NCBI RefSeq assembly: GCF_000204195.1
Contig: NZ_AFBG01000019.1
Span: 1 to 64,000 of the forward strand
Length of the DNA stretch: 64,000 nucleotides
Source of the DNA: Acidovorax radicis N35
GTDB lineage: Bacteria > Pseudomonadota > Gammaproteobacteria > Burkholderiales > Burkholderiaceae_C
Direction of reading: 5' to 3'
A program made the position numbers and the translations under genes. Below the pieces are notes generated by a model. It was given only the letters and a program-made list of their open reading frames with translations, was not told the origin of the DNA and searched no databases. Position 1 is the first letter of the stretch. Each line of letters begins with the position of its first letter. Positions 9,654 to 17,354 of this stretch are shown one piece after another.

Positions 9654-10496
9654 ATGGCACTTTACTGTATCGGCGACATCCAGGGCTGCGACGCCGCACT
9701 GGGCCGCCTGCTGGACACCATCGGCTTTTCTGCCAGCCGCGACACGGTCTACCTGCTGGGCGACCTCGTGAACCGGGGCCCCGACTCGGCCGCCGTGCTG
9801 CGCCGCTGCATGCGCCATGGCGACACCATCCGATGCCTGCTGGGCAACCACGACCTGCACCTGCTGGCCGCCGCACACGGTGCGCGCAAGCCCTCGCGGC
9901 GCGACACGCTGGGCACGGTGCTGGATGCCCCTGACCGCGCTGCGCTGCTTGACTGGGTGTGCCAACAGACCCTGGCCCGCGCCCACAAGCATGCCGGGCA
10001 GACGCTGCTCATGGTGCATGCGGGAGTGCTACCCGCCTGGTCTGCCGCAGATACCCTCGCGTATGCAGATGAAGTGCACGCGGTATTGCGCGGCCCCGGC
10101 CTGCCCGGTTTTCTGCACGCGATGTACGGCAACACTCCCGACCACTGGAGCGACGACCTGACCGGCGCGGATCGCCTGCGGGTGATCGTGAACGCGCTCA
10201 CCCGGCTGCGCTTTTGTTCGGCCGACGGCGTGATGGATTTTGAAAGCACCGAAAGCGCCAGCGCCGCGCCACCGGGCCTCCTGCCCTGGTTCGACGTGCC
10301 GGGGCGGAGCACAGCCGGCACGTTGATGGCCTTCGGTCACTGGTCCACGCTGGGCTGGCTCAACCGCAGCGATCTGCTGGGGCTGGACACGGGCTGCGTG
10401 TGGGGCGGCTGCCTGAGCGCCGTGCGCTTTGGCGCGACGCTTGCGGAACGGGAGCTGCTGCAGGTGCACTGCGAGCAGGCCCAGGCCCCGGGCTGA
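9654..10496 (+). CDS. apaH: Symmetrical bis(5'-nucleosyl)-tetraphosphatase
   Basis: Hydrolyses Ap4A to two ADP, and in gammaproteobacteria also removes Np4 caps from RNA. It has 280 residues, normal for ApaH. Metallophosphoesterase motifs are in order: GDIQGC (7-12), GDLVNRGPDS (about 37), GNHDLHLLA (about 64) and MVHAGVLPAW (about 121). GHWSTLGW and LDTGCVWGG are near the C terminus. The ATG at 9654 begins the conserved MALYCIGDIQG; the longer open frame upstream is antisense to the CNNM gene. It is probably transcribed alone. Confidence 0.96.
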   Translation: MALYCIGDIQGCDAALGRLLDTIGFSASRDTVYLLGDLVNRGPDSAAVLRRCMRHGDTIRCLLGNHDLHLLAAAHGARKPSRRDTLGTVLDAPDRAALLDWVCQQTLARAHKHAGQTLLMVHAGVLPAWSAADTLAYADEVHAVLRGPGLPGFLHAMYGNTPDHWSDDLTGADRLRVIVNALTRLRFCSADGVMDFESTESASAAPPGLLPWFDVPGRSTAGTLMAFGHWSTLGWLNRSDLLGLDTGCVWGGCLSAVRFGATLAERELLQVHCEQAQAPG

Positions 10497-10508
10497 ACCG
10501 CAGCAGAC

Positions 10509-11555
10509 TCAAGACGGCACAGGCTCCAGCAGGGCCGACATGGCCGCAGACTGCCAGATGCCGCCGTCCTGCCCGGCGATCAGCACGGCCAGCCCCGGCA
10601 TGCGCTGCGCCATGGCCCTGCCCGCCCGCGGGCCCTGCACCATCAGCGCGGCGCCCAGGCCGTTGACGGCCGCGACATCCCGCGCCACCAGGCTCACGCC
10701 ATGCACGCCCGATGCCGGGCGCCCGGTGCGCGGATTGAGCACATGGTGCTGGCGCTGACCTTCGTGGAAGAAATAACGCTCATAGTCGCCCGACGAAGCC
10801 ACCACACCGGTGCCCGCCACGGCCACCACACCCAGCAGACGCTCGGGAGACCGCGGGTCGCGAAGCCCCACACGCCAGGGTCGGCCCTGCCACAGCCCTT
10901 GGGTCAGCACATCGCCACCGCCGTTGATCATGGCGTTCTCGACACCCTCGGAGCGCAACATGTTCATGCCGGCTTCCAGGATCGGTAGTTTGGCGATGCC
11001 GCCCAGGTCCAGCGCCATACCCTGGCGGGCCAGGAAGGCAGTGCCTGCTGCCACATCCAGCACCAGGCCGCGCGTATCCACCAGCGGCAGTTGCCGCGCG
11101 ATCTCGCTGGCGCCGGGCACCACCTTTTCGCCAGGGCCAAAGTTCCAGGACTTGAAAGCCCCCACGGTCACATCAAAGGCCCCACGGCTTGTTGCCGACA
11201 CACGCTGCGCGCTCTGCAGCACCGCCATGACCTCGGCCGGAACCATCACTGGCGTCACGCCCGCAGCCAGGTTGATGCGACTGACCACGCTGCGTGGCTG
11301 GTAGCGGCTCATGAGCGCCTCCAGCCTCTGCATCTCTGCATAGGCCCGGTCCATGGCGCGGCGCAGCTGCGGGCCATCAACGCCCTCCACCGCCATATCC
11401 ACCTGCGTGCCCATCAGGGGACGCGAGCTGCGTTCAGACACCACCCGAGCGCCCGCTGACGCGCCAACACCCCAGACCGCACCACCCAGCAAGGGCAACG
11501 CCATCACCATGCGACGGCGCGACAGACCGTGGGGGGGCAGAGAAGCTTGCTGCAT
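10509..11555 (-). CDS. nosX: ApbE/NosX family FAD:protein FMN transferase
   Basis: Attaches FMN to a threonine of a periplasmic partner; in a nos locus the target is the FMN domain of NosR. It has 348 residues. A twin-arginine-type signal (LSRRRMVMALPLLGG) fits periplasmic export. ApbE motifs seen are LMGTQVDMAVEG, ALDLGGIAKLPILE, INGGGDVLTQG and HVLNPRTGRPA. The start at 11555 has GGAGGCGCC just upstream. It lies 11 bp downstream of the cytochrome c gene, so the two are probably cotranscribed, divergent from nosZ. Orthologues elsewhere are named nosX or apbE. The signal for nos involvement is context; the enzyme family itself is clear. Confidence 0.9.
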   Translation of the reverse strand: MQQASLPPHGLSRRRMVMALPLLGGAVWGVGASAGARVVSERSSRPLMGTQVDMAVEGVDGPQLRRAMDRAYAEMQRLEALMSRYQPRSVVSRINLAAGVTPVMVPAEVMAVLQSAQRVSATSRGAFDVTVGAFKSWNFGPGEKVVPGASEIARQLPLVDTRGLVLDVAAGTAFLARQGMALDLGGIAKLPILEAGMNMLRSEGVENAMINGGGDVLTQGLWQGRPWRVGLRDPRSPERLLGVVAVAGTGVVASSGDYERYFFHEGQRQHHVLNPRTGRPASGVHGVSLVARDVAAVNGLGAALMVQGPRAGRAMAQRMPGLAVLIAGQDGGIWQSAAMSALLEPVPS

Positions 11556-11566
11556 GGCGCCTCCGC

Positions 11567-11977
11567 TCAGAGCGACTTGTCGGCCATGTAATCCACGGCA
11601 GCCTTGACCTCGGCGTCGGTCAGGTTGGCAGAGCCCCCCTTGGCGGGCATCATGCCCTTGGCCCCGGTAAAGCCCTCGATCGCGTGCTTGTACATCGTGT
11701 CCTTGCCCTGGGCGATGCGTGGGCCCCAATCGGCCTTGTCGCCCGGCTTGGGGGCACCGGCCACGCCAGCGGCATGGCACATGGCGCAGGTCTTGCCAAA
11801 GACGCTCTTGCCCAGTTCATTTTCTGCGGCAGCCGGAGCGGCGGGGGCCGTTGCGGGCGCTGGGGCTGTCACCGCAGCGGGTGCAGCAGCCGGCGTGGGC
11901 TCCGACTTCTTGTCGCCACAACCGGCCAGCAGTGCGGCCAAGATCGCTACGGCGACCATCACGGTTTTCTTTTGCAT
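11567..11977 (-). CDS. Class I cytochrome c lipoprotein
   Basis: A small periplasmic electron carrier of 136 residues. The signal peptide ends in a lipobox (LLAGC), then comes an Ala/Pro-rich linker (about 27-55). A single haem c domain follows with CAMCH at about residue 71, a methionine candidate in KGMMPAKGG and a C-terminal ADKSL helix. The start at 11977 has AGGA 8 bases upstream; an in-frame ATG three codons earlier is less well placed. Its position divergent from nosZ and upstream of nosX suggests it donates electrons to N2O reductase, but that is inference. Confidence 0.92.
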   Translation of the reverse strand: MQKKTVMVAVAILAALLAGCGDKKSEPTPAAAPAAVTAPAPATAPAAPAAAENELGKSVFGKTCAMCHAAGVAGAPKPGDKADWGPRIAQGKDTMYKHAIEGFTGAKGMMPAKGGSANLTDAEVKAAVDYMADKSL

Positions 11978-12167
11978 CGCATACATCCTGTTCTTGGGGA
12001 TTAACAAATATCTGAGAGGGCCTGCGACTGCGCGCGAAATACGGAGAAATGCGTCCAGGACCTGGCCTGGAGAAACCCTAGGGGCACTGCACAGGCACTG
12101 CTTCAGACCGGTGCATTGACTGTAGGTGCAAGAGGCACTTTTGGGCAGATGCGGGCCCCTCCAAAGC

Positions 12168-12209
12168 ATGATCCAGATCAAATTGATTCATATTACGTGA
12201 ATCTATTAT
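12168..12209 (+). promoter_or_regulatory. FNR/DNR-type box and -10 of the nos operon
   Basis: ATGAT-CCAG-ATCAA at 12168-12181 matches TTGAT-N4-ATCAA at 9 of 10 positions. TATTAT at 12204-12209 fits a -10. This predicts a start site near 12216 with the box centred at -41.5, a class II FNR arrangement. An extra inverted repeat GATTCA/TGAATC lies at 12185-12203. The box could also serve the divergent cytochrome c-nosX unit. Binding by an NO-responsive DNR/NNR-type factor rather than FNR is possible. Confidence 0.7.
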
Positions 12210-12216
12210 CCATGCC

Positions 12217-12579
12217 ATGCAAAGCCATCACACCCTGCGAACACTGCGCCTTTGGGTGCTGGCGTGGTTTGTGATGGCGCTGGGTGCAGCGGTGGCTTCG
12301 CCGCTGGTAGCGCCACGGGGCATGGAGCTGGTCTGCTCTGGCTCTGGCACCGGTGGTGTCCGGCTGGTGGTGAAGACCGCCGAAGGCCTGGTGGCGGCAG
12401 ATGCCATCGGCCTCGATTGCCCTTTGTGCCTGGCAGCCGACACGCCACCCCCCCCCCCGCTCGCAGCAACCACCACTGCCGCAGCCCCCACCTTCCAGCC
12501 CCGTTTTCACACACCACTTTCCGCACGCACAGAGGTGGCGCTCAGCCCCCCTGCACGCGCACCACCCCTTTTCAACTGA
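12217..12579 (+). CDS. DUF2946-like exported protein upstream of nosZ
   Basis: 120 residues. An N-terminal membrane or signal segment (about 9-30) is followed by MELVCSG, GLDCPLCL and a Pro/Ala-rich tail ending RAPPLFN. That layout resembles the DUF2946 family often found near copper proteins, and the cysteines (CPLC) could bind copper. It is 21 bp upstream of nosZ and likely its operon leader gene, so a role in copper supply to NosZ is plausible but not shown. No ribosome binding site precedes the ATG at 12217 (another ATG is at 12212 in a different frame). The predicted transcription start is at about 12216, so it may be translated from a leaderless message. Confidence 0.75.
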   Translation: MQSHHTLRTLRLWVLAWFVMALGAAVASPLVAPRGMELVCSGSGTGGVRLVVKTAEGLVAADAIGLDCPLCLAADTPPPPPLAATTTAAAPTFQPRFHTPLSARTEVALSPPARAPPLFN

Positions 12580-12600
12580 GCGATCCCAAAGAGGAAAACC

Positions 12601-14526
12601 ATGACCGAGAGAAAAGACAGTTCCCTTCCCACTGCTGGCCTGGGCCGACGCAGTTTCATCAACACGGCCGCCCTGGTCGGGCTGACCGCAGGCGTCGCCG
12701 CCTGCAACGAAAAGCCCAGCGCCGCCACACCAGCGGCCCCGGCACCGGCAGCCCCTGCGGCCGGCCATTCCGCCACGGGCGCCAACCCGCACCTCAAGCC
12801 CGGCGAGCTGGACACCTACTACGGCCTCTGGAGCGGTGGCCACACGGGCGACATGCGCGTGCTGGGCCTGCCGTCGGGCCGCGAGATCACACGCATCCCC
12901 TGCTTTGTGCCCGACGCACTGGTGGGCTGGGGCATCACCAACGAATCCAAGGCCATCATGGGCACCAAGCCCGATGGCAGCCTGAAGTACACGGTGGCCG
13001 ACACCCACCACACCCATGCCTCGTACAAGGACGGCAACTACGACGGCCGCTACGCCTGGATCAACGACAAGATCAACAGCCGCATCGCGCGCATCCGCCT
13101 CGACTATTTCATCTGCGACAAGATCACCGAACTGCCCAACGTGCAGGGCTTCCACGGCATCTTCCCGGACAAGGCCGACCCGGTGGACCCCGCCATCAAC
13201 TACACCACGCGCGTGTTCTGCGGCGGCGAATTCGCCATTCCCCTGCCCAATACAGGCACGGAAGACTCGGGCAAATACCGCTCCATGTTCAGCTGCGTCG
13301 ATGCAGAAACGATGGAAGTGCGCTGGCAGGTGCTGATCGACGGCAACTGCGACCTGGTCGCCACGTCGTACGACGGCAAGCTGGCCGCCACCAACCAGTA
13401 CAACGTGGAGATGGGCGCGAAGTACGAGGACATGATGTCCGCCGAACGCGATGCCTGCCTGTTCTTCAACGTGGGCCGCATCGAGGCCGCCGTGAAGGCT
13501 GGCAAGTTCAAGACCATCGGCACCAGCAAGGTGCCCGTGGTGGACGGCACGCACGAAGCCAACAAGGACCCCAAGACGGCCCTCACCGCCTATGTGTCGG
13601 TGCCCAAGAACCCGCACGGCGTGAACGCCAGCCCCGATGGCAAGTACTTCATCTGCGCCGGCAAGCTGTCGCCCACCGGCACCGTGATCGAGCTGGCCAA
13701 GGTGCTGGACTATTTCGAGGGCAAGCTCGAAAAGCTGGACTCCGCCATCGTGGCTGAGGTGGAGCTGGGCCTGGGCCCGCTGCACACCGCGTTTGACGGC
13801 CGTGGCAACGCCTACACCACCCTCTTCCTGGACAGCCAGGTCGTGAAGTGGAACGTGGAGGCCGCCATCAAGTTCCACGCGGGCGACAAGACCGCCAAGT
13901 ACGTGGTGGACCGCCTCGATGTGCAATACCAGCCGGGCCACTTGAACGCCTCGCAGTCCGAGACCAAGGCCGCCGACGGCAAGTTCCTGGCCGTGGGCTG
14001 CAAGTTCTCCAAGGACCGTTTCCTGCCCGTGGGCCCGCTGCACCCCGAGAACGAACAGCTCATCGATATCTCTGGCGAAAAGATGGTGCTGATGGCCGAT
14101 CACCCCGTGCGCGGCGAGCCCCATGACTTCATCATCTTCAAGCGCGACCTGGTGCGCCCCAAGCAGGTCTACACGCTCGACGAGTTCCCGCTGGCGGTCA
14201 AGGACCCCAAGGAGTCCGGCGTGTTCCGCAGCGGCAAGAAGGTCACGGTGAAGATGACCTCGCAAGCCCCGGCCTTCAGCCTGCGCGAGTTCAAGCTCAA
14301 GAAGGGCGATGAGGTCACGCTGATCCTGACCAACCTGGACAAGATCGAAGACCTGACGCACGGCTTCGCGATCCCGAATTACAACGTGAACTTCATCGTG
14401 AACCCGCTGGAGACCAAGTCGGTGAGCTTCGTGGCCGACAAGCCCGGTGTGTTCTGGTGCTACTGCACGCACTTCTGCCATGCGCTGCATTTGGAAATGC
14501 GCACTCGGATGATCGTGGAGGGGTGA
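12601..14526 (+). CDS. nosZ: Nitrous oxide reductase, clade I (Tat-exported)
   Basis: Reduces N2O to N2 in the periplasm, the last step of denitrification. It has 641 residues. A Tat signal (GRRSFI at 15-20) marks clade I, and the propeller with DTHHTH and GPLHT carries the CuZ histidines. The C-terminal cupredoxin domain has the CuA set C622, C626, H630 and M633 in CYCTHFCHALHLEM. The residue between the CuA cysteines is His624, where well-studied NosZ proteins have Trp supplying a backbone carbonyl. An AGAGGAAAACC site precedes the ATG. It is followed by repeats (families C and A) before nosR rather than by a tight junction. Confidence 0.98.
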   Translation: MTERKDSSLPTAGLGRRSFINTAALVGLTAGVAACNEKPSAATPAAPAPAAPAAGHSATGANPHLKPGELDTYYGLWSGGHTGDMRVLGLPSGREITRIPCFVPDALVGWGITNESKAIMGTKPDGSLKYTVADTHHTHASYKDGNYDGRYAWINDKINSRIARIRLDYFICDKITELPNVQGFHGIFPDKADPVDPAINYTTRVFCGGEFAIPLPNTGTEDSGKYRSMFSCVDAETMEVRWQVLIDGNCDLVATSYDGKLAATNQYNVEMGAKYEDMMSAERDACLFFNVGRIEAAVKAGKFKTIGTSKVPVVDGTHEANKDPKTALTAYVSVPKNPHGVNASPDGKYFICAGKLSPTGTVIELAKVLDYFEGKLEKLDSAIVAEVELGLGPLHTAFDGRGNAYTTLFLDSQVVKWNVEAAIKFHAGDKTAKYVVDRLDVQYQPGHLNASQSETKAADGKFLAVGCKFSKDRFLPVGPLHPENEQLIDISGEKMVLMADHPVRGEPHDFIIFKRDLVRPKQVYTLDEFPLAVKDPKESGVFRSGKKVTVKMTSQAPAFSLREFKLKKGDEVTLILTNLDKIEDLTHGFAIPNYNVNFIVNPLETKSVSFVADKPGVFWCYCTHFCHALHLEMRTRMIVEG

Positions 14527-14534
14527 TAGGGCGA

Positions 14535-14672
14535 TCCCCCTGAGGCGCTGCGCGCCTTCCCCCTTCTCTCGGCTTCGCCGGGAAGGGGGACGATGCACTC
14601 GCTGCGGGGCGGCCCTTGCTCTGCATCCCTGGCCTGGGGCGCGCCAGTTGCGACGACTGCGCTCCACTTCGC
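14535..14672 (+). repeat. Family C repeat between nosZ and nosR
   Basis: Starts CCCCCTGAGGCGCTGCGCGC and contains the hairpin arms TTCCCCC / GGGGGA around CGGCTTCGCCG, then GCGGGGCGGCCCTTGCTC. Its first 60 bases match 50596-50640 closely, and 58003-58024 carries the same beginning. It fills most of the 206-bp nosZ-nosR gap, and its hairpin could attenuate or stabilise the transcript. Confidence 0.75.
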
Positions 14673-14675
14673 ATC

Positions 14676-14728
14676 ATATTGGCCGCTAGCGCTTGATGAA
14701 TAAGCGCTAGCAGCTATCAAAAAGATAG
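14676..14728 (+). repeat. Family A repeat copy A3, just upstream of nosR
   Basis: Contains CTAGCGCTTGATGAATAAGC and the arm CAGCTATCAAAAAGATAG. It ends four bases before the nosR ATG, directly after the family C copy. Confidence 0.9.
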
Positions 14729-14732
14729 TCCC

Positions 14733-17354
14733 ATGATTTCCCTCCGTCGGCAGTTCGCCACGCTTCTTCTGGTCTTGTTGGCAGCACTTTGGCTGGCGCC
14801 GCGCGCGCATGCTGCGGCAGGCGCCTACGAGGCCGAACTGCCTGCGGAACTCTCTACCGCGCGCGACATGTGCGCGCTGGTGCCGTGCAAGGACGTGTTT
14901 CCCGGCGCCAGCCATTTCTCTGAACGCAAGGGCCAGCCGCCCTACGTAGAGGCTTACGACAACGACAGCGCGCAAAAGAAGCTGCTGGGCTACGTGATGC
15001 TCTCCACCGACATCACGGACACCCCTGCCTACTCGGGCAAGCCCGTGGTCACGCTGATCGGCATGGACACACAAGGCCGCTTCGTGGGCGTGAAGGTGCT
15101 CAAGCATTCCGAGCCCATCCTGCTGCTGGGCATTCCCGAATCCGCGCTGCTGAAATTCAACGCCCAGTACCTGGGCAAGTCGGTGGCCGACAAGATCGAG
15201 GTGGGCCAGTCGCGCCCCGATGAGAACGTGCTGGGCCTCGACGCCATCTCGGGCGCCACCGTCACCGTCATCGCGCAGAACCAGGTCATGATGGCCTCGG
15301 GCTCGGCCGTGGCGCGGCAGGTGGGCATCCTCGCGCCCACGGTGCGCGAGCCCGCACGCTATGCCGAAACCGGCAAACGCCTGACCTGGGCTGAGCTGGT
15401 GCAACAAGGCACCGTACAGCGCCTGCGGGTGCTGCCCGAACAGGTGGGCCTGGACAAAGGCCCCGACCCGTTCATCGAGCTGTGGTTTGGCGACCTGAAC
15501 CACCCCGACATTGGCAAGAGCCTGCTGGGCGAGAACGGCTGGAACAACCTGCGCCTGCAGCTCAAGGAGGGCGAACACGCCTTCTTCATCGTCCGCACCG
15601 GCGGCAAGGAATCGTTCAAGGGCTCGGGCTTCGTGCGCGGCGGCATCTACGACCGCGTGCAGGTGCGCCAAGGCGCGGATTCGTTCACCTTCCGCGACCT
15701 GGACGCGCTCAACCTGTACGGCATCGAGGCCGCAGGCGCACCCAGCTACAACGAGTCGGTCATCTTCATCATCCGCTCGAGTGCGTTCTCGGCGGCCTAT
15801 CCGTGGAAGCTGAGCTTTCTGGGCAACCGCGTGGACCGGGCCACGGGCACGCGCAGCTTCACCAGCTTTGACACGCCCTACTGGCTGCCCGCCGCCATGC
15901 TGCAAGGCGGGCGCCCCACCATCAACGAGCCCGACGCCCCCTGGGTGCGCGTGTGGAAGTCGCGCGCGCTGGAGATTGCACTGTTCGCCGTGCTGCTGGT
16001 CGCCGTGAGCGTGGTGTACGCCCTGCGCGAGAAGCTCACCCGCCTGTCCACCCACAAGAACAAGTGGCCCGTCAACGCCTTCAAGTACAGCTTCTGGGCC
16101 CTCAGCATTGGCTGGATCGGCTTTGGCGCCATGGCGCAGCCCTCCATCACGCAGGTGCTGACCTGGTTCCATTCGCTGCTGTTCCAGTGGACCTGGTCGC
16201 TGTTCCTGTCCGACCCGTTCATCTTCCTGTTCTGGATCTTCATCATCGTCACCGTGTTCCTGTTCGGGCGCGGGCTGTTCTGCGGCTGGATGTGCCCGTT
16301 CGGCTCGCTGCAGGAGGGCATCTACAAGATCGCACGCGCCCTGGGCCTCAAACGCTTTCAGACCCAGCTGCCGCAAAAGTGGCACGACCGGCTCAAGTGG
16401 ATCAAGTACGCGGTGTTCTTCGGGTTGCTGGTGGTTTCGATGTTCTCGATGGGACTGGCTGAGAAGCTGGCCGAGGTGGAGCCGTTCAAGACCACCTTTC
16501 TCGTCGGTGTGCTGAACCGCGCCTGGCCCTACAGCCTGTTTGTGGCGGCCATCCTGGGCGTTTCGATCTTCATTGAGCGGCCCTATTGCAAATACATCTG
16601 CCCACTGGGCGCCTCGCTGGCCATGCCCAGCACGTTCCGCTGGTTTGGCCTCAAGCGCAAGCAGGACTGCAACAGCTGCAAGGCCTGCGCCGTGGGCTGC
16701 GGTGCACAGGCAATTGACGCCGATGGCCGCATCGACCACCGCGAATGCCTGCACTGCCTGGACTGCATGATTCTCTACACCGACACCAAGGGCTGCCCGC
16801 CCCTGGCCAAGGAACGCAAGCGCCGCGAGAAAGATGGTCTGGAAATCACGCCCATCGGCAAGAACGGCTATTTCATCCCGATCCACCCTGCCACGGTGCA
16901 GGACCAGATCTCGGCCAAGGCCGCCAAGGGGCCCGACCCACGCATGCCCACAACGCCTGCACACCCCGCCCACAAGGCTGGAAGCCAAGGCCTGCGCTGG
17001 ATCTGGCTGGAGCTGGTGGACCACCTGTGGCCCTGGAGCCGCGAAGGCTGGGCGTCGCGGCGCGCGCTGCAGATCGCGGGCTTCTCGCTCGCCGTGGCCG
17101 CCAGCGTGGCCTGGGTGATGACAGCCCTGGGCACATTGTCTTCGGGCGCCATCATCGGCTGGTGGTTTGGCTGGAGCGTGTACGAGGTGCTGATCCGCCT
17201 GTCGGGCAAGCGCTATGTGAAGGACGGCCCCTGGTGGCGCGACCAGTACCGCCGGGCGGGCATGATGGACATGCTGAGCTACGTGGGCTTCAAGAACCTG
17301 CTGATCGGCGCAGCACTCTTCCTGGCCATCAAGGCCGTGGTGGGATTGGCGTGA
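14733..17354 (+). CDS. nosR: NosR, FMN-binding polyferredoxin of N2O reduction
   Basis: Membrane electron-transfer and regulatory protein required for NosZ expression and activity. It has 873 residues. A signal peptide (LLLVLLAALWLAPRAHA) leads into a periplasmic FMN-binding domain with ISGATVTV near residue 171, the threonine flavinylated by NosX. Several membrane helices follow from about residue 410, with CGWMCPFGSLQE and CKYICPLGASLA. Two [4Fe-4S] motifs, CNSCKACAVGC and CLHCLDC, lie near residues 645-680. The ATG is preceded directly by a family A repeat and has no clear Shine-Dalgarno sequence. Its stop overlaps the nosD start by one base. Confidence 0.97.
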   Translation: MISLRRQFATLLLVLLAALWLAPRAHAAAGAYEAELPAELSTARDMCALVPCKDVFPGASHFSERKGQPPYVEAYDNDSAQKKLLGYVMLSTDITDTPAYSGKPVVTLIGMDTQGRFVGVKVLKHSEPILLLGIPESALLKFNAQYLGKSVADKIEVGQSRPDENVLGLDAISGATVTVIAQNQVMMASGSAVARQVGILAPTVREPARYAETGKRLTWAELVQQGTVQRLRVLPEQVGLDKGPDPFIELWFGDLNHPDIGKSLLGENGWNNLRLQLKEGEHAFFIVRTGGKESFKGSGFVRGGIYDRVQVRQGADSFTFRDLDALNLYGIEAAGAPSYNESVIFIIRSSAFSAAYPWKLSFLGNRVDRATGTRSFTSFDTPYWLPAAMLQGGRPTINEPDAPWVRVWKSRALEIALFAVLLVAVSVVYALREKLTRLSTHKNKWPVNAFKYSFWALSIGWIGFGAMAQPSITQVLTWFHSLLFQWTWSLFLSDPFIFLFWIFIIVTVFLFGRGLFCGWMCPFGSLQEGIYKIARALGLKRFQTQLPQKWHDRLKWIKYAVFFGLLVVSMFSMGLAEKLAEVEPFKTTFLVGVLNRAWPYSLFVAAILGVSIFIERPYCKYICPLGASLAMPSTFRWFGLKRKQDCNSCKACAVGCGAQAIDADGRIDHRECLHCLDCMILYTDTKGCPPLAKERKRREKDGLEITPIGKNGYFIPIHPATVQDQISAKAAKGPDPRMPTTPAHPAHKAGSQGLRWIWLELVDHLWPWSREGWASRRALQIAGFSLAVAASVAWVMTALGTLSSGAIIGWWFGWSVYEVLIRLSGKRYVKDGPWWRDQYRRAGMMDMLSYVGFKNLLIGAALFLAIKAVVGLA

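Noticed and set aside
12140-12160. A second -10 serving the cytochrome c-nosX unit from the same FNR box
   Set aside because: No TATAAT-like hexamer is present at the right distance on the minus strand, so sharing of the box is only a possibility.
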